NCBI RefSeq assembly: GCF_003286085.1
Contig: NW_020825288.1
Location: 4,898,001 to 4,962,000 of the forward strand
Reading direction: 5' to 3'
Length of the DNA: 64,000 bases
From: Drosophila persimilis
Lineage: Eukaryota; Arthropoda; Insecta; Diptera; Drosophilidae
The position numbers and the translations under genes were made by a program. A model generated the notes under the pieces. The model made no database searches and was not told the origin of the DNA. It was given only the letters and a program-made list of their open reading frames with translations. Shown here piece by piece: positions 52,429 through 63,600 of this stretch (position 1 is the stretch's first letter; each line of letters starts with the position of its first letter).

Positions 52429-53330
52429 ACGGACGGACGGACGAACGCATGGACAACTCCAGGACACAGCTCTCACATTTAGCTGGGAACAAACGCAATA
52501 TGCCTCGAAAGCTTCAAAAGATTCGATGAGACTTGAATAGACAATATTCGCCCAAGCCGCGACAAATGCGAAAATCATTGGAAACCCTAGATTAATCCAA
52601 TCCTAGACTAAGGCTAAACTTACAACTTAAACATAGATCTATGACCCCCCCATACATATTTTTTTTGTCTCTCAAGAATGCGCGCTTTTAAATGCCCTGG
52701 AAATTGAAAATGTTCCAGCATTTTGAATCTGCGCATTGCCAATCAAACGGAAATTCTCCCCCATGCAAAATTCGAGTTACGATTTAGTTAAAGGAACCGG
52801 AAAAATCAAGCAGATTTTCCCCGATTCTCTCTAGCAAAAGTTAGGCTAATTTTTAGTGCTTAGTGAGACGTCTCTTTCGTATCTATATGTCTAGGTCTAT
52901 AGAACTCGAGCGACATGCATTTATAACTATTATTCTATGTATTAATAACTATTTATTCAGCTGCTAACATTTTCACACAAAGTTTGCCAAATAATTTTGT
53001 ATCAAAATGTTTTGCGCCAGGCTTCTGTGCTAGGCGGCGTTTCCCAGCTCCCCAAAAAACCAATCCCCGCCTTAAAAGTCCAACCTATATAATCTATAAT
53101 CTAATAATCTCGAGCTATTTATTTCATATATTATTTATTTGCCGAAACGCAGAGCGGTGCTAATGTTTAGTAGAGCCTTCGACTTGTCCCCAAACAGCAA
53201 GTTTCAGAGACTTAGAGAATTAATTTAATTAAAATTTCTGATAAACGAATTGTACTGATTAAGTAAAGCAATAAACTTAAATATATTTAAAGAAAATAAA
53301 TGTCTAAAAATAAAAATAAAACTGTGTAAA
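52429..53330 (+). other. mey: 3'UTR of the ZP gene
   Basis: The sequence follows the TAG stop directly and starts with a short GGAC tetranucleotide run. It is AT-rich throughout and ends at clustered poly(A) signals. The length (about 0.9 kb) is inferred from the signals, not from transcript data. Confidence 0.5.
53270..53320 (+). terminator. Clustered polyadenylation signals
   Basis: AATAAA hexamers occur at 53270-53275, 53295-53300 and 53315-53320, followed by GT/T-rich sequence (GTGTAAAGTTATTTGTT) that fits a downstream element. They most likely end the ZP-gene mRNA near 53330. Confidence 0.6.
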
Positions 53331-56300
53331 GTTATTTGTTAGGGGGGATAAGAAATTGGGTACAAAATATGACTTAAAAGAGGGAAAAGTGCAATGATGG
53401 ATTGTTCAATGGTTTTTCTGCTCAAGAGCTATCGGAACAACAGAGGCAAGACCATGCGTCCTACTGGAAGCGCTAGGAAGTATCTATAAATTCCCTATTA
53501 ATAGGCTTGACCTACAAAATGCTTTTCCATAATTTTCTACTGGACCCAAGATACCCCTACACCTTCAGTCATTCATTAAAAATACCTCCCACCGATAAAT
53601 TAAGAAATTAATTTAACCATAACCAGCTTTGTCGCCAATTAACATTACACTGACAAAACGAACCCACCATTAACTGAAATTGATGTTTGTCAGAGAGCGC
53701 TCATAGGAGACCCAAAGAAATTATGATAATTTCACGGCAATTTGAGCAGAGACCCATGTGGCATGTGCCGCGGCAGATACACTCGTAGGTGCGAGATGCG
53801 GCAGACTCATAGTCGTAAGTCGTATCTTTAGGTGTGCCCGCAGTCACCTGCAGCTTCTCCTCGCATTGTGTCTTGTGCGGAGGGGCAGTCCGACAGAAGT
53901 GTTAATCAAATTATGAGGCGCTCACACACACACAGCAACGGAGTTAAACCAGGCGTGTCACGATCTCTTTAACGCTTCAGCTACGCACGCCATTAGGCAT
54001 TCACACACACACACACACTCGCGCATGCATATAGCCATGATGTATTACGGATTGTGAGCCACTGAAGGCGTCGATTAATCATGATCGTGCTGAAATTGAA
54101 ATTGAAATGTGCGAAAAGTCGAGCTGCGGCTGCGACGTGTGCCGCCTTAGTAAGTAAAGACGTCTCCTTCTGCTGTCCATCTCATAGGAGACTCGAATGC
54201 CTCCGTGGATTGCCTCTGTCGTTACATAGGTGTGAGAAGACGCATGTGCGTCGTGTCTCATGTTGCATAAAACGCCTATATTAAGCGATAGATAACCGTT
54301 TCTTGGGTTTTAAAAGAACGACTTTGGGATACTCTAGAAGAGGTAGAGCCTGCCAAGGGTTGGAAATGGTTAAATTTTAGGACTTTTTGTAGATTTGTAA
54401 CCTTTTCTTGCAGTTTAAGGCCTTTGTTAAACAAGAGTTAGGCAAACATCCACAAATTCTTAGCCTTTTTATCCTATTTCAAACCCATTTTCTACATCTA
54501 TAATCCTCCTTTCCCACAAAGCTAATATACCCTTTCTCTCGTGTTACGGAACATCATCAAAGACACGCGTTGACAATTTTTATGGCCGGTTCTGGTGCGT
54601 ATTTGGCTTGGACTTGGACGAGGTGTTGGAGTTTCAGATGGAGTTGGAGTTGGAGTTGGAGCTGGAGTTGGTCTTCTGATGGGGCAACAGAGCAGAGCAG
54701 AGCTCCGTGCTCCGGGCTGCGGGCGCTGGATGTGCCTTTTTGTTTTTGGTTTTCCTCACTTTTCCAGAACGTGGCCAAGTGTGGGCATTGCCGGTGACAG
54801 CTATGCAAATGCCTGGCCATTAAGTCGTTGACTGTTAGCAATGGCTTTTAATTAGCGGCCTGACTTTGGCCTCGACACAGGCCTCAACCTGGATCGTTCT
54901 GAACCCCAGCATGGCCTCGGGATGGCTCTGTCCGACAGGGACTGGGAAAGGGGGGGCCCAGATTGCCCAGAGACAATGGATGAGACACCTACACTCGTTG
55001 TCGTTGACACTTTGACCATTGAGGAAAACGCTTGCTCGCATTTTGCCAATTTCCATGCATAAAGTTCGCATTGAACACCCTCACGCTTCGTGGTCATTTG
55101 CATTTAAATGCCATTGAGCCGCGGCTGAGGCCAAGCTCCAATGGGATGGGTTCAAACGGAGTGAAGATCTCGTTTGCAGCACCACTTCCTTTCCTTTCCT
55201 CCCATCCCATGGCAGAGCGCTAGAGCTTTTCCTATTCGGGTTTTCTTTTTTCCTTTGGCTTTGGTTTGGCCTGCCATGTTGGCCTGCCTCACGATTTCTT
55301 CTTTGGCCTCCCGCCCCGTCCTCTGCTCCGTCCTCTGTCCCCGTCCTCTGTCCCCTGTCCCCGTCCTCTGCCGTTGCCGTTGCTGTTGCTTTTCAGCTTT
55401 TGTTTGTTTTACAGCTGCTCGCTTTGATTGAAAAATTATGCACTTGCCATGGCAATGGGCAACGCCAAATTTCCCCTCCAAAAAGAAAAGAAGAAGCGAT
55501 TGAAGAAAAGGAAAACCCACTGCAGCACCAGCACCAGCAGCAGCATTGAGGCGCAGAACAACCAAGCCGCTTCCTGCGATGTGAAATTTCTGATGCTCTT
55601 TTCACTGACCGGAAATGCAAAAGGAAGTGCCCGCAATTATTCGGAAAAGATGAAAAGCAAGCCAAAAAAATCCAAAGAAATTAAGATAGTAATTCCAGGA
55701 ATTGTGCGTACAAACTCTCGGAAATCAAGCTTGAAAAGATGGCCTTTGGAAGTCTTGGTTTTCCATCACTTTGTTGAGCAGCCGTCATAGCCAAGAATCC
55801 TCAACTTCTGCATAGAGTAAAAACCAAAAGACAGACTGACAAAAGTTGGAATCTTAGCACTTGAAGCGACAGAGCGAACGTTTTCCCGTTTACCATTAAC
55901 CATTTTCCATTTTCCGATGGCTGAAAGCGAGGACGGTGGCTTGTTACTTTTCATTTCGCCAACTCCTCCAGCTTGTCCTGCTCATTAGCAATTGCCCGGC
56001 ATGCCGACGGCATGGGACGGGACGGCACGGGACGGGAGGGGACGGGACAGCTGTTGGCAAGTTTTCACCTAATTAAGCAAACAAACGTGTGGGAAATCGA
56101 GGCGGCCATCGTTTGTGCTTTTGGCCAAGATAACTTTCGCCCGGGTTCCCGACTCCCGACCCGACCCAAACCGAATCGAACTGAACCGTCCCAAACGACC
56201 CAATACGACACGCCCCGTGTCCAGATGTCCCCAGAGCCGCCATATCCCCGCCATGTGGAAGGCCAGTGGAAACTAATTGCCACGAACATGGGGGCTAAGT

Positions 56301-59300
56301 AGCCGGAGGAATGCAGCCGAAAACATTTGTCTCTAATTGCGAGCTCAGCCCAATTGGGTAAAGCAAATTAAATTAAATGCAACCTAAACAAACAACCAGA
56401 GCAACGGGCACAGGAAAACTGCAACTGCAACACTGCCACACTGCCGCAACAGGAAGAGCACCGCACCAAAGAAGCAACAACAATTTGTGCAAAAATACAA
56501 ATTGGAACATTTGTAGAGAGGCGCAGGCGTGTAGGCACTGTGAGAATTTATGGCCCTGGTGGGGTCACTGCCGCAATGGAATGGATAACATCTGGACTGG
56601 CTGGCTGGCTGGCTGGCTTGTTGGCTGGCTGAAGACCCAACGGAGATCCAACGACTGCGGATGGCTGCCTGACGCGTCGTGCGCAATGCGCATGCAAGGC
56701 CCAAACAAAACCGAAAAGGCAAAGGACATTGACCAGGCCCGAAAGACTCCCTCCTCAGAGTCTCAGGCAGATAGATACAGAGAGATGGAAAGCCATTAGA
56801 AATTAGAGAAATGGTTCAGTACCGTTTGAAGATGCTTCGCTAGATTCGCAAGGTTCGCTTTGCCCACAGAGAGAGAAGCAGAGAGAACGCAACAATAACA
56901 AAAAACCCAGAAAACAATTAATAATTGGAATGTATCTCTGGAATCTCCAGAGTCCAGACTTGCGGCAATTACAGAGACCCGAGGAGCATCTATAGGGTTC
57001 ATTCGATACAAGTTCAATTTCACTCCAAAGATTCGGTAGTCAAAGATGAACTTTGACTTAGAATTTGGCTAAACGATAGATCAAATCACAACTGACTTAC
57101 ATTAAATGGTATTGTGAAGGCGTTTGAAACTAAGACTAAAGCTAGAAAAGTCTTCAAAACTTACCTTAAAGTATCTTTAATTAATCCTTCCACTGCTTCT
57201 CTCTTACAGGAAATGGATAAGTTCTGAAAGATAAAATGGAATTTATAGGTTATCTTAAAAACATGGCTACAATTTCACTACTTCTTGAACACAGTGGTTG
57301 ATAATCCTTGAGACTGTAAAATGAAGATCGGCTCAGGATTCCAATCAACGCTTCCACTGCTTTTCACTCTTTGGGGATGAATAAATGCTGAAAGATAGAG
57401 ATGTATGAACAACAGTTTGGTATAAAATTGTACTACAATTAGTCACTTTTTCTTAGACAAACACACAGAACGAATAGCTCCCTTCTTCAGTCGCCTGCTG
57501 GCATCGAAGCAAGATCTTGCTCAGGGTTAAATAGCACCCAATCCCTGGTCAGCGCTTCCGCTTTGGCGAACTGTGGGACTTTTGCTTTTTCCTGCCTGCG
57601 CGTGCGATAGCTGCGTATTCAATTTTTTAGTAGGATCCCAGATCCCAGCCCTAGACCTCCTGCTCTCCATGGGATAGGCTGCACCCCGGACTCGGCTGGA
57701 GGTGAGGGCGTGCGTGAAAATTGCTTGAGTGCACAAGGAAGGCCGCCGGCTGGCCACTCTCACGAGGAGCAGTCGGAGTCGGAAGGCGGGAGGCAGGACA
57801 ACAATCGCAGTAAGTGATTACGTAACCAGTGCATTGTTCCTGTTCATCTGTTCTTATTTCATTGAACAACGCAATGGATGAGCCAGAGGTAGAAGAGTTC
57901 GGCTCTTGGTTCGAGATGGGAGTCGCAGCACAGAGCAGAGTGCTCTGCGGCTTATCAGGCACTGTGGGCGAGGCACAATCAATGGTGGGCAGCAGAGCCA
58001 TAGTCGGAGGCAGCCAGAGGAAGCTGCTGCAAAATAATTTATTCACAGCCATTATGCGCTGCGAATTTATGCCACTTCCTGGTGGAACAACTACAAATAG
58101 CCTTTTAAAATGCGATAAAAATAGCGCCAACGGGTCTACAGAGAGAAAACCCCCATAGAATGCAAAAGGGAAGATGCTACGACTGGTGTTGCTTCTTCTT
58201 CTGCTGCTGTTGCACAATGGGTTCCAAGGATGGGGCGTGGTTCTGGCCAAGGCGCACACTCCCAATGACTTTTAAGCATGAAACCGTAAAATGGTTTTTC
58301 AATAAACAGGCAACAGGCATGGGAGAGCGGGTGGAGGGCGGCGGGGAGAAGTGCAGAGACGAGCAGAGATCAGAGGCAGAACTAGACTCTGGGAAACGGG
58401 CGAAAACAATGCGACAAATATTTGAATATGTTAATTAGTTCGCTGTTCCTGTTGCCGTTTTCTGGGCACGATCAGTTCTTCGTTCTCCTTCTATCGCTGG
58501 CCGTGCATCGGTGCAGTCTAATTTCATGTGTTGCCATCTTGTTAGCAGCCCCACCAAGAGCACCAAGAGCACCACCAAGAGGACCAGGCTAACCACGGCC
58601 CAAGTCCCGAGAACCGTTTTGCATCTTCGCACTAGCGCAAAGGCTAACGAGGTTGCCGAGGCGACTCCGAATTGGTCTGGGACGCCTGCAAGTGCATTTT
58701 AGATTCATATTTATATTTATGATTGGTATGCAGGTTGGCCCACACACAGACAGACACACACACACATACACACAGACAAGGCAAAGAGCGAAACGGAGCG
58801 GACCCATCCATATGGAGTGGGCCAATAAAGCTGCCAATGAGCCTGGCTAAAAACAACTGACAGCATCAGCCTTATAGAGTCACACAGGCCACCAGCGGCT
58901 CTGGGGGATCGGTATCTCACTTTTCCCCCTCGCGATTTCCCCCTTCTACGATTTTGTGGCATTTTTGCCATTTGCACGCAAAGTCAAGTACAAAGTTAAG
59001 CTAACAGGGGATTACAGTGGGGATTGGCTTGATAAGAATCTAATCATCCGATGAGAACCGATGTGTAGATAGCCTCTTATTAGTGTTTCATTTTTGATCG
59101 CCAAGAAGAGATGCCTCCGCAATAAAATTTCCCCTCTAGCCAGTCTCTACTGTACATTCAGCGGCTTGGGACTCACCTGTGGCATTCTTTGCGTGTGGAT
59201 GCCGCTGAGGCCGCTGCCACTCCCCGCCATTCGCCTCGTCTCCCGGCATCTGCCATCCCACCGCCACAACTTGACTCCTCGGACACGGGCTGTAGGTGTT

Positions 59301-60040
59301 GCCCGGGCCACAGCTGATGCCTTTGACAGCTACTAAATTCTGCTTTTGCTCGCGCGACGCACGTTCCTTGTCCAATTTTGGGCAGCGCGATCGCGGGCTG
59401 CTTCGCTGGGATTATTCCTCTTTTCTTTTTTGGTTTGGGTTTTTTTTGGCTGGCGCTTATCGTTTGGCCATAAATTTATGCCGCCTCGTTGTTGTTGTAG
59501 TCGTTGCGGCTGCCATGAGGAGGTCCTAGGCCTCCGCTGACCGTGACACGCAATGAAGTTGTTGTTTCGCCTCTTGTTGGAATTTCCGTGGCTTGTGGCA
59601 TGTAGAATGCAATTAACGGCACTTGTCCGCTCAAGGGAAATTGACATTTCAACATAATTAGTTGCTTGTTCTTCAGTAATTGCGTAGTTGGTTGTTCGAA
59701 AATGAAAATAGTGGAAAATTCAGTACTATTGGGAACGATCAAGATTTTACCGCGCAAACTTCCCGCCCGATAAATGATATCGTTTCCAATATCGATCAAT
59801 AATTTTATTTTTACATTTTACATTACATTTTACTATACATCTTACATTACATATTACATGATTTTTATCATAAAATTTGTATGATAAAAAACATCAAAGG
59901 GGTCCAGAAATACACATTGAAATTGCAAGCAAATATTACTCTAGTATTCCTCGTCGATACTCTTGTGCGATACCCACTGCTAGTACATTTTATCAGTTTC
60001 ATTAATCTATTATACTTGTCAGTCATTCACTTTCAAATCA
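53331..60040. other. Intergenic DNA between the ZP gene and Tsp97E
   Basis: No gene is supported. Repeats include CA runs near 53925-54020, GGAGTT-type near 54640-54670 and TGTCCCC-type near 55335-55370. Others are GGGAC-type near 56010-56050, GGCT-type at 56596-56630 and a TACATT-rich patch at 59811-59860. A diverged duplication lies at 57180-57570. Frames such as 55428-55790 and 57829-58158 have no recognisable domain and no splice context. A DRE core TATCGAT lies at 59790-59796. Confidence 0.55.
57180..57570. repeat. Diverged local duplication, two to three copies
   Basis: The core CTTCCACTGCTT recurs at 57188 and 57351. Both copies are followed about 25-35 bp later by a GATRAAT/TGCTGAAAGATA-type segment. 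A third, weaker copy (GCTTCCGCTTTGG) starts at about 57553. The two later copies are preceded by a GATCKKGCTCAGG-like segment. Unit length is roughly 160-200 bp. No transposon ends are visible. Confidence 0.4.
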
Positions 60041-60047
60041 TTACTCT

Positions 60048-60085
60048 TTGGCGCGCGCCAATCGCATCCAGTCGATAGTATCGAT
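60048..60085. promoter_or_regulatory. Palindromic E2F-like site with nearby DRE core
   Basis: TTGGCGCGCGCCAA at 60048-60061 is a perfect 14-bp palindrome carrying an E2F-type core (TTTGGCGC) on both strands. TATCGAT, the core of the DREF-bound element, lies at 60079-60085. E2F plus DRE is the classic combination at proliferation-linked Drosophila promoters. Downstream are an Inr-like TCAGTT (A at 60170) and a donor AAA|GTGAGT (60211). This could be an alternative upstream promoter of Tsp97E, but that is inferred. Confidence 0.4.
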
Positions 60086-60189
60086 GGCTTTCTTCGAAAC
60101 GGTTATTTACTCTCTTTGCTCTTTTTAAAACGGTGAGGCTCTCTTTTTCGCGGTTTTTGATTTGGGGTCAGTTTTGGCTTAAACCTTAA

Positions 60190-61383
60190 TTTAGAAAAAA
60201 CTCAATGAAAGTGAGTAGTTTAGATTAGCATATATTTGGAAAATGTATCCATCAAGCCCATAAAACTATGTGTTCAGTTATGGAAATCCTAGCTAGCTAG
60301 TAATATCAAATCGAATATCACAATCGTGGAATATGGTTTCCAATCTTTGGCGGGGAAGGATTAACCCATCGTAGACCAGGGGTTATTTTAATACTCCACT
60401 GAAACTAATGAAAATTTAATAGTTTCAGATAAGATCCAATAAATGCAAGTTTTTAAATAATCCAGTCTAGAAATAAATTGATTCATTAACCGGATAAAAT
60501 TATCTGGGCAGGATTGAGGTTTCTACATAGCTAGTAATATTCCACGGAAGATCAAAAACGAGGATTATGATAAATTTTCGGTAATTTTTAGAGTGAGACA
60601 GTATATTTCACATTCTACTCACTTACGTTTTCTTACGTTTTATGTTACTAGCAACATTAATTTGTATGGGCCAGACTCATGAGCCGTGAAATCGAGCAGC
60701 ATTGTTCCACAAGATTGCGCGGATTAAGCAACATTTTGCATACCCTGGGAAATGGATATTATAGAACTGAGAGAATTTTTGTCATCTAATGCACCAATAA
60801 TGGCCAAAACTAGTCAGTTTCTATTTTAAAGGTATTTCAACGATATTTTGAAGGTTTTCAAAATTCGTTTTTTGAATCGAATTTGAATTCGCCTCAGGTC
60901 GCTTTTGCAACAATGAGTCCCATTCCATACACAAACATGTTGCTAATTCCATGCACACATACCCTGGGGGAAATGAATGTTATAGAATTGTGAATAAGTT
61001 TGTCTTCTAAGGCTCCGTAGGTATCAGGATCGCTATAAATATTTACAAGATACTAATAATGTACTTGAATATGTCTAAAGAATATCAATTTGCGAAAAGG
61101 TCTTAATAAATTGCGTTTGATCTTCACATAAAATTAACGAAATAGGGTGCACAAAGGCCTATACACGCATCATGTCTTCAAATACCAGCAACATTGCGAC
61201 TGTTTTTTTTGTTGAGCTATTTTGCTTAAACCTTGTTTTAAGCCAAATCCAATAAAAGCAAGTATTAAAAATAAGCCAGTTAAGTAGAAAATTGATTCAT
61301 TAATCGGATAAAATTATGTGGGCATGGCTAAATGTTCTATATAGCTAGTAATATTCGACGGAAGATAAAAAACGAGGAATATG
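60190..61383. repeat. AT-rich repeat in three diverged copies upstream of Tsp97E
   Basis: The clearest pair is 60434-60570 and 61247-61383. The copies share ATCCAATAAA, TTGATTCATTAA, CGGATAAAATTAT, TAGCTAGTAATATT, ACGGAAGAT and AAAACGAGG in the same order, about 813 bp apart. A weaker third copy lies at about 60190-60340. A second repeat starting CATACCCTGGG recurs at 60739-60791 and 60958-61013. The pattern suggests tandem duplication of a composite element, possibly an old non-autonomous transposon. No terminal inverted repeats or coding capacity were found. Confidence 0.55.
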
Positions 61384-61433
61384 TAAAATATAACTTGACT
61401 TCGTCAGTGTATTTACGGTATATTTTCATATGA

Positions 61434-61492
61434 GTCGGTATATTTTGGTATATTCCTGAGGGTCGCACGGTATTTTTTATCGAAAATCAGTG
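61434..61492 (+). promoter_or_regulatory. Tsp97E promoter: motif 6, motif 1-like and Inr elements
   Basis: GTCGGTATATTT at 61434-61445 matches Ohler motif 6 (KTYRGTATWTTT). Related GGTATATT/GGTATTTT strings flank it. GGGTCGCACGG at 61460-61470 resembles motif 1 (YGGTCACACTR), matching 8 of 11 positions. An Inr-type TCAGTG has its A at 61489. Motif 1 and motif 6 together mark M1BP-type housekeeping promoters. Start at about 61489 would leave a 5'UTR of roughly 94 nt before the ATG. Confidence 0.5.
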
Positions 61493-61582
61493 AAAATTGC
61501 GCGACGGAGAAAATCGGGAAATAAATAAAGTGAATTAAATTAAATTAAATTCATCTCCAGCCGGACCAAAGTGTGCTGCAAC

Positions 61583-62909
61583 ATGTGCGGAGGATTCACC
61601 TGCTCGAAGAATGCGCTCATAGCGCTCAACATTTTGTATGTGGTAAGGAAACAGGAAAACAAACAAATGCAGAAAACCTCAGTGACAAAAACAACAACCA
61701 GGAAGTGGAACAACAAATGAAAAGCAGCAGCAAAAGCAACAATAACGATTGTGTTACGAGAAGATTATTAAATTACAGCGCCTAATGGCTTTTTATTGAT
61801 TTTCTTGTGGCAGGTGCAGCAGACACACGCACATGCATTCGTTGTGTGTGTGTATGTGTACGTGTATGTATCCATACGTCCTGCTGCTGGCTTTGTGTCT
61901 GCCTGTTGTTCCTCTTGAAAATAGTCGACCTCCAGTGCACATCTTGAATACTTATGCTCCTCTCCTCTCTACCCACTAGATGATTGGTTTCCTGCTGATT
62001 GGCGTGGGGGTCTATGCGCGGGCCGCCTCCATTGTCACCAATCTGCCCATTGTGGGCGGCATCCTGGCTTGCGGCGTAATACTCATCTGCATCTCCATGC
62101 TGGGCCTCGCCGGCGCTGTGAAGCACCATCAAGTGATGCTCTTCTTTGTATCCTTTTCAACCACAAGAAAACCTTGCAAGCGCACGCACTGAAAGCGATT
62201 TCCACATAGAGCCGAAGGTCGTGGCCCTCGTGTCGAACAATGACATGAAAAGTGGCCTCATTATGAGTAAAGCAAATTATGACTGGGTCTCAACTGCAAT
62301 GACGACAGCGCTGGCACCACTCTTGATAAGCATTTTGTATTCGCTTCCGTGGCTTTCCTTAACCCCTAGACTCTGTCTCTTTCTCTCCCCGCAGTACATG
62401 ATCATCCTGTTTATGCTCTTCCTCATCCAATTCTCCATTGCCAGCTCTTGCCTGGCCGTCAATTCCGAGCAGCAGCAGCAGTTTGCCGAGCAGGGATGGA
62501 TGACAGTGCCCCCAGAGTTGCGGCAACAGGTGCAGGAGAGCCTCCACTGCTGCGGCTTCAATGCCACCAGCAGCATCAATCTCCCGACGTCTCCCTTGGC
62601 TCCGACAGACGAACCCTCTTGTGAGCTGGTGAATCGAAAGTGCTGCGAACAGTCGAACGATGTGGATTGTCATTGCCCCGCTTGTGGTCCCATGCTGGAG
62701 GACAAGATCGACTATGCGTTCAAGCTGTGCGGCGGTCTGGGCATCTTCTTCAGCTTCACCGAGGTGCGTGCATAGAAATATAATGGTGTAAACTAACTAA
62801 ATCTAAACTCCATCCATCCACATGCTGCCTTTAGTTTGTTGGCGTCTGGCTAACCGTGCGCTATCGCAATCAAAAGGATCCGCGGGGCTTGCCTAGCGCC
62901 TTTCTCTAA
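61583..62909 (+). CDS. Tsp97E: Tetraspanin of the TSPAN13/31 family, isoform with the conserved C-terminus
   Basis: Exons are 61583-61642, 61980-62147, 62395-62763 and 62835-62909, all joined in phase 0, giving 223 aa. The N-terminal MCGGFTCSKNAL and the HHQV...FFYMIIL segment are hallmarks of the vertebrate TSPAN13/31 subfamily. So is the C-terminal GVWLTVRYRNQKDPR...PSAFL. Transmembrane helices lie at about 12-33, 44-66, 72-97 and 189-208. The large extracellular loop (about 98-188) carries CCG at 128-130, a second CC at 159-160, three Cys at 168, 170 and 173, and one N-glycosylation sequon (NATS at 132). Tetraspanins organise membrane microdomains, and the specific role of this one is not readable here. 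Donor 2 (GTATCC, 62148) is weak, but homology requires it. A second terminal exon is listed separately. Confidence 0.88.
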
Positions 62910-63504
62910 ATTTTTCACTAAATCAGAACAGAAATAGATATCCCCGACATATGTAGCAACAGGCAAAGTTATATCGATTTATGTGTGTGTATCTCTGTCT
63001 CCCTGTATCTCTCTTTCTGCGAAATGTTGCTATGGATGTGGGGGAGAATTTCATGGGTCATAGACCAGAAGAGAGAGCTCTTTGGGTCTGCATACATCTT
63101 ATATATTTATACCATCTACAAACACATATATACAGATATATATAATCGCATTGCAGCAGAAATATGTACGTAATGTGTTAGGTCGTAATTGATATACAAT
63201 ACAACTTTAGACATATATACACTCATACAGATATAGTGTTATATATATATATATATAGAGGAGGAGAGAGCCAGGTGTTTAATCCATATAAAGCAATCAA
63301 CAATCCCTTCTTAACCCTACATTCTAACACTCTTTATCTTGAACTAACTAAAAACCAACTGCCGGGCTCTTTGACTAAGCCCAATCGACCAGAGGCCAAG
63401 GGTGAGACATGTTTAAGCATTATTGTGTCTTCATTTTCCTTGCTTTTTCTTATGCAACCCTCTTCGAATGATCTCAGACTAATGTATCTTTGGTTTTCTC
63501 TTAG
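62910..63504 (+). other. 3'UTR of the short Tsp97E isoform and intron of the longer one
   Basis: The segment lies between the two alternative terminal exons. It contains a TA dinucleotide run at about 63238-63257 and AT-rich sequence. I see no canonical AATAAA near the first stop, so the poly(A) site of the short form is unclear. Confidence 0.55.
63238..63257. repeat. TA dinucleotide repeat
   Basis: Alternating TA run of about nine units between the alternative terminal exons of Tsp97E. Confidence 0.75.
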
Positions 63505-63600
63505 GTCTTGGCCGTTTTCCTGGCACGTCGCTATCGCAATCAACACGATCCCTGCTATCTGCCTGCCCGCGCCGTATTTCCACACAACTATCTGTACTGA
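63505..63600 (+). CDS. Tsp97E: Alternative terminal exon of Tsp97E
   Basis: The exon follows a pyrimidine-rich acceptor (GGTTTTCTCTTAG, 63504) and is in phase 0, so it can replace exon 62835-62909 after donor 62764. It encodes 31 residues and a TGA stop, giving a 230-aa protein. It restores the end of the fourth membrane helix (VLAVFLA), keeps the juxtamembrane RYRNQxDP motif, and then diverges to a tail ending HNYLY in place of PSAFL. Shared RYRNQ in both exons indicates they arose by exon duplication. A C-terminal YLY could act as a sorting or interaction signal; that is speculative. Confidence 0.75.
   Translation, partial: VLAVFLARRYRNQHDPCYLPARAVFPHNYLY

Noticed and set aside
57829..58158. 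109-codon plus-strand frame opposite a 204-codon minus-strand frame
   Set aside because: Both strands are open at once and neither resembles a known family; no splice support.
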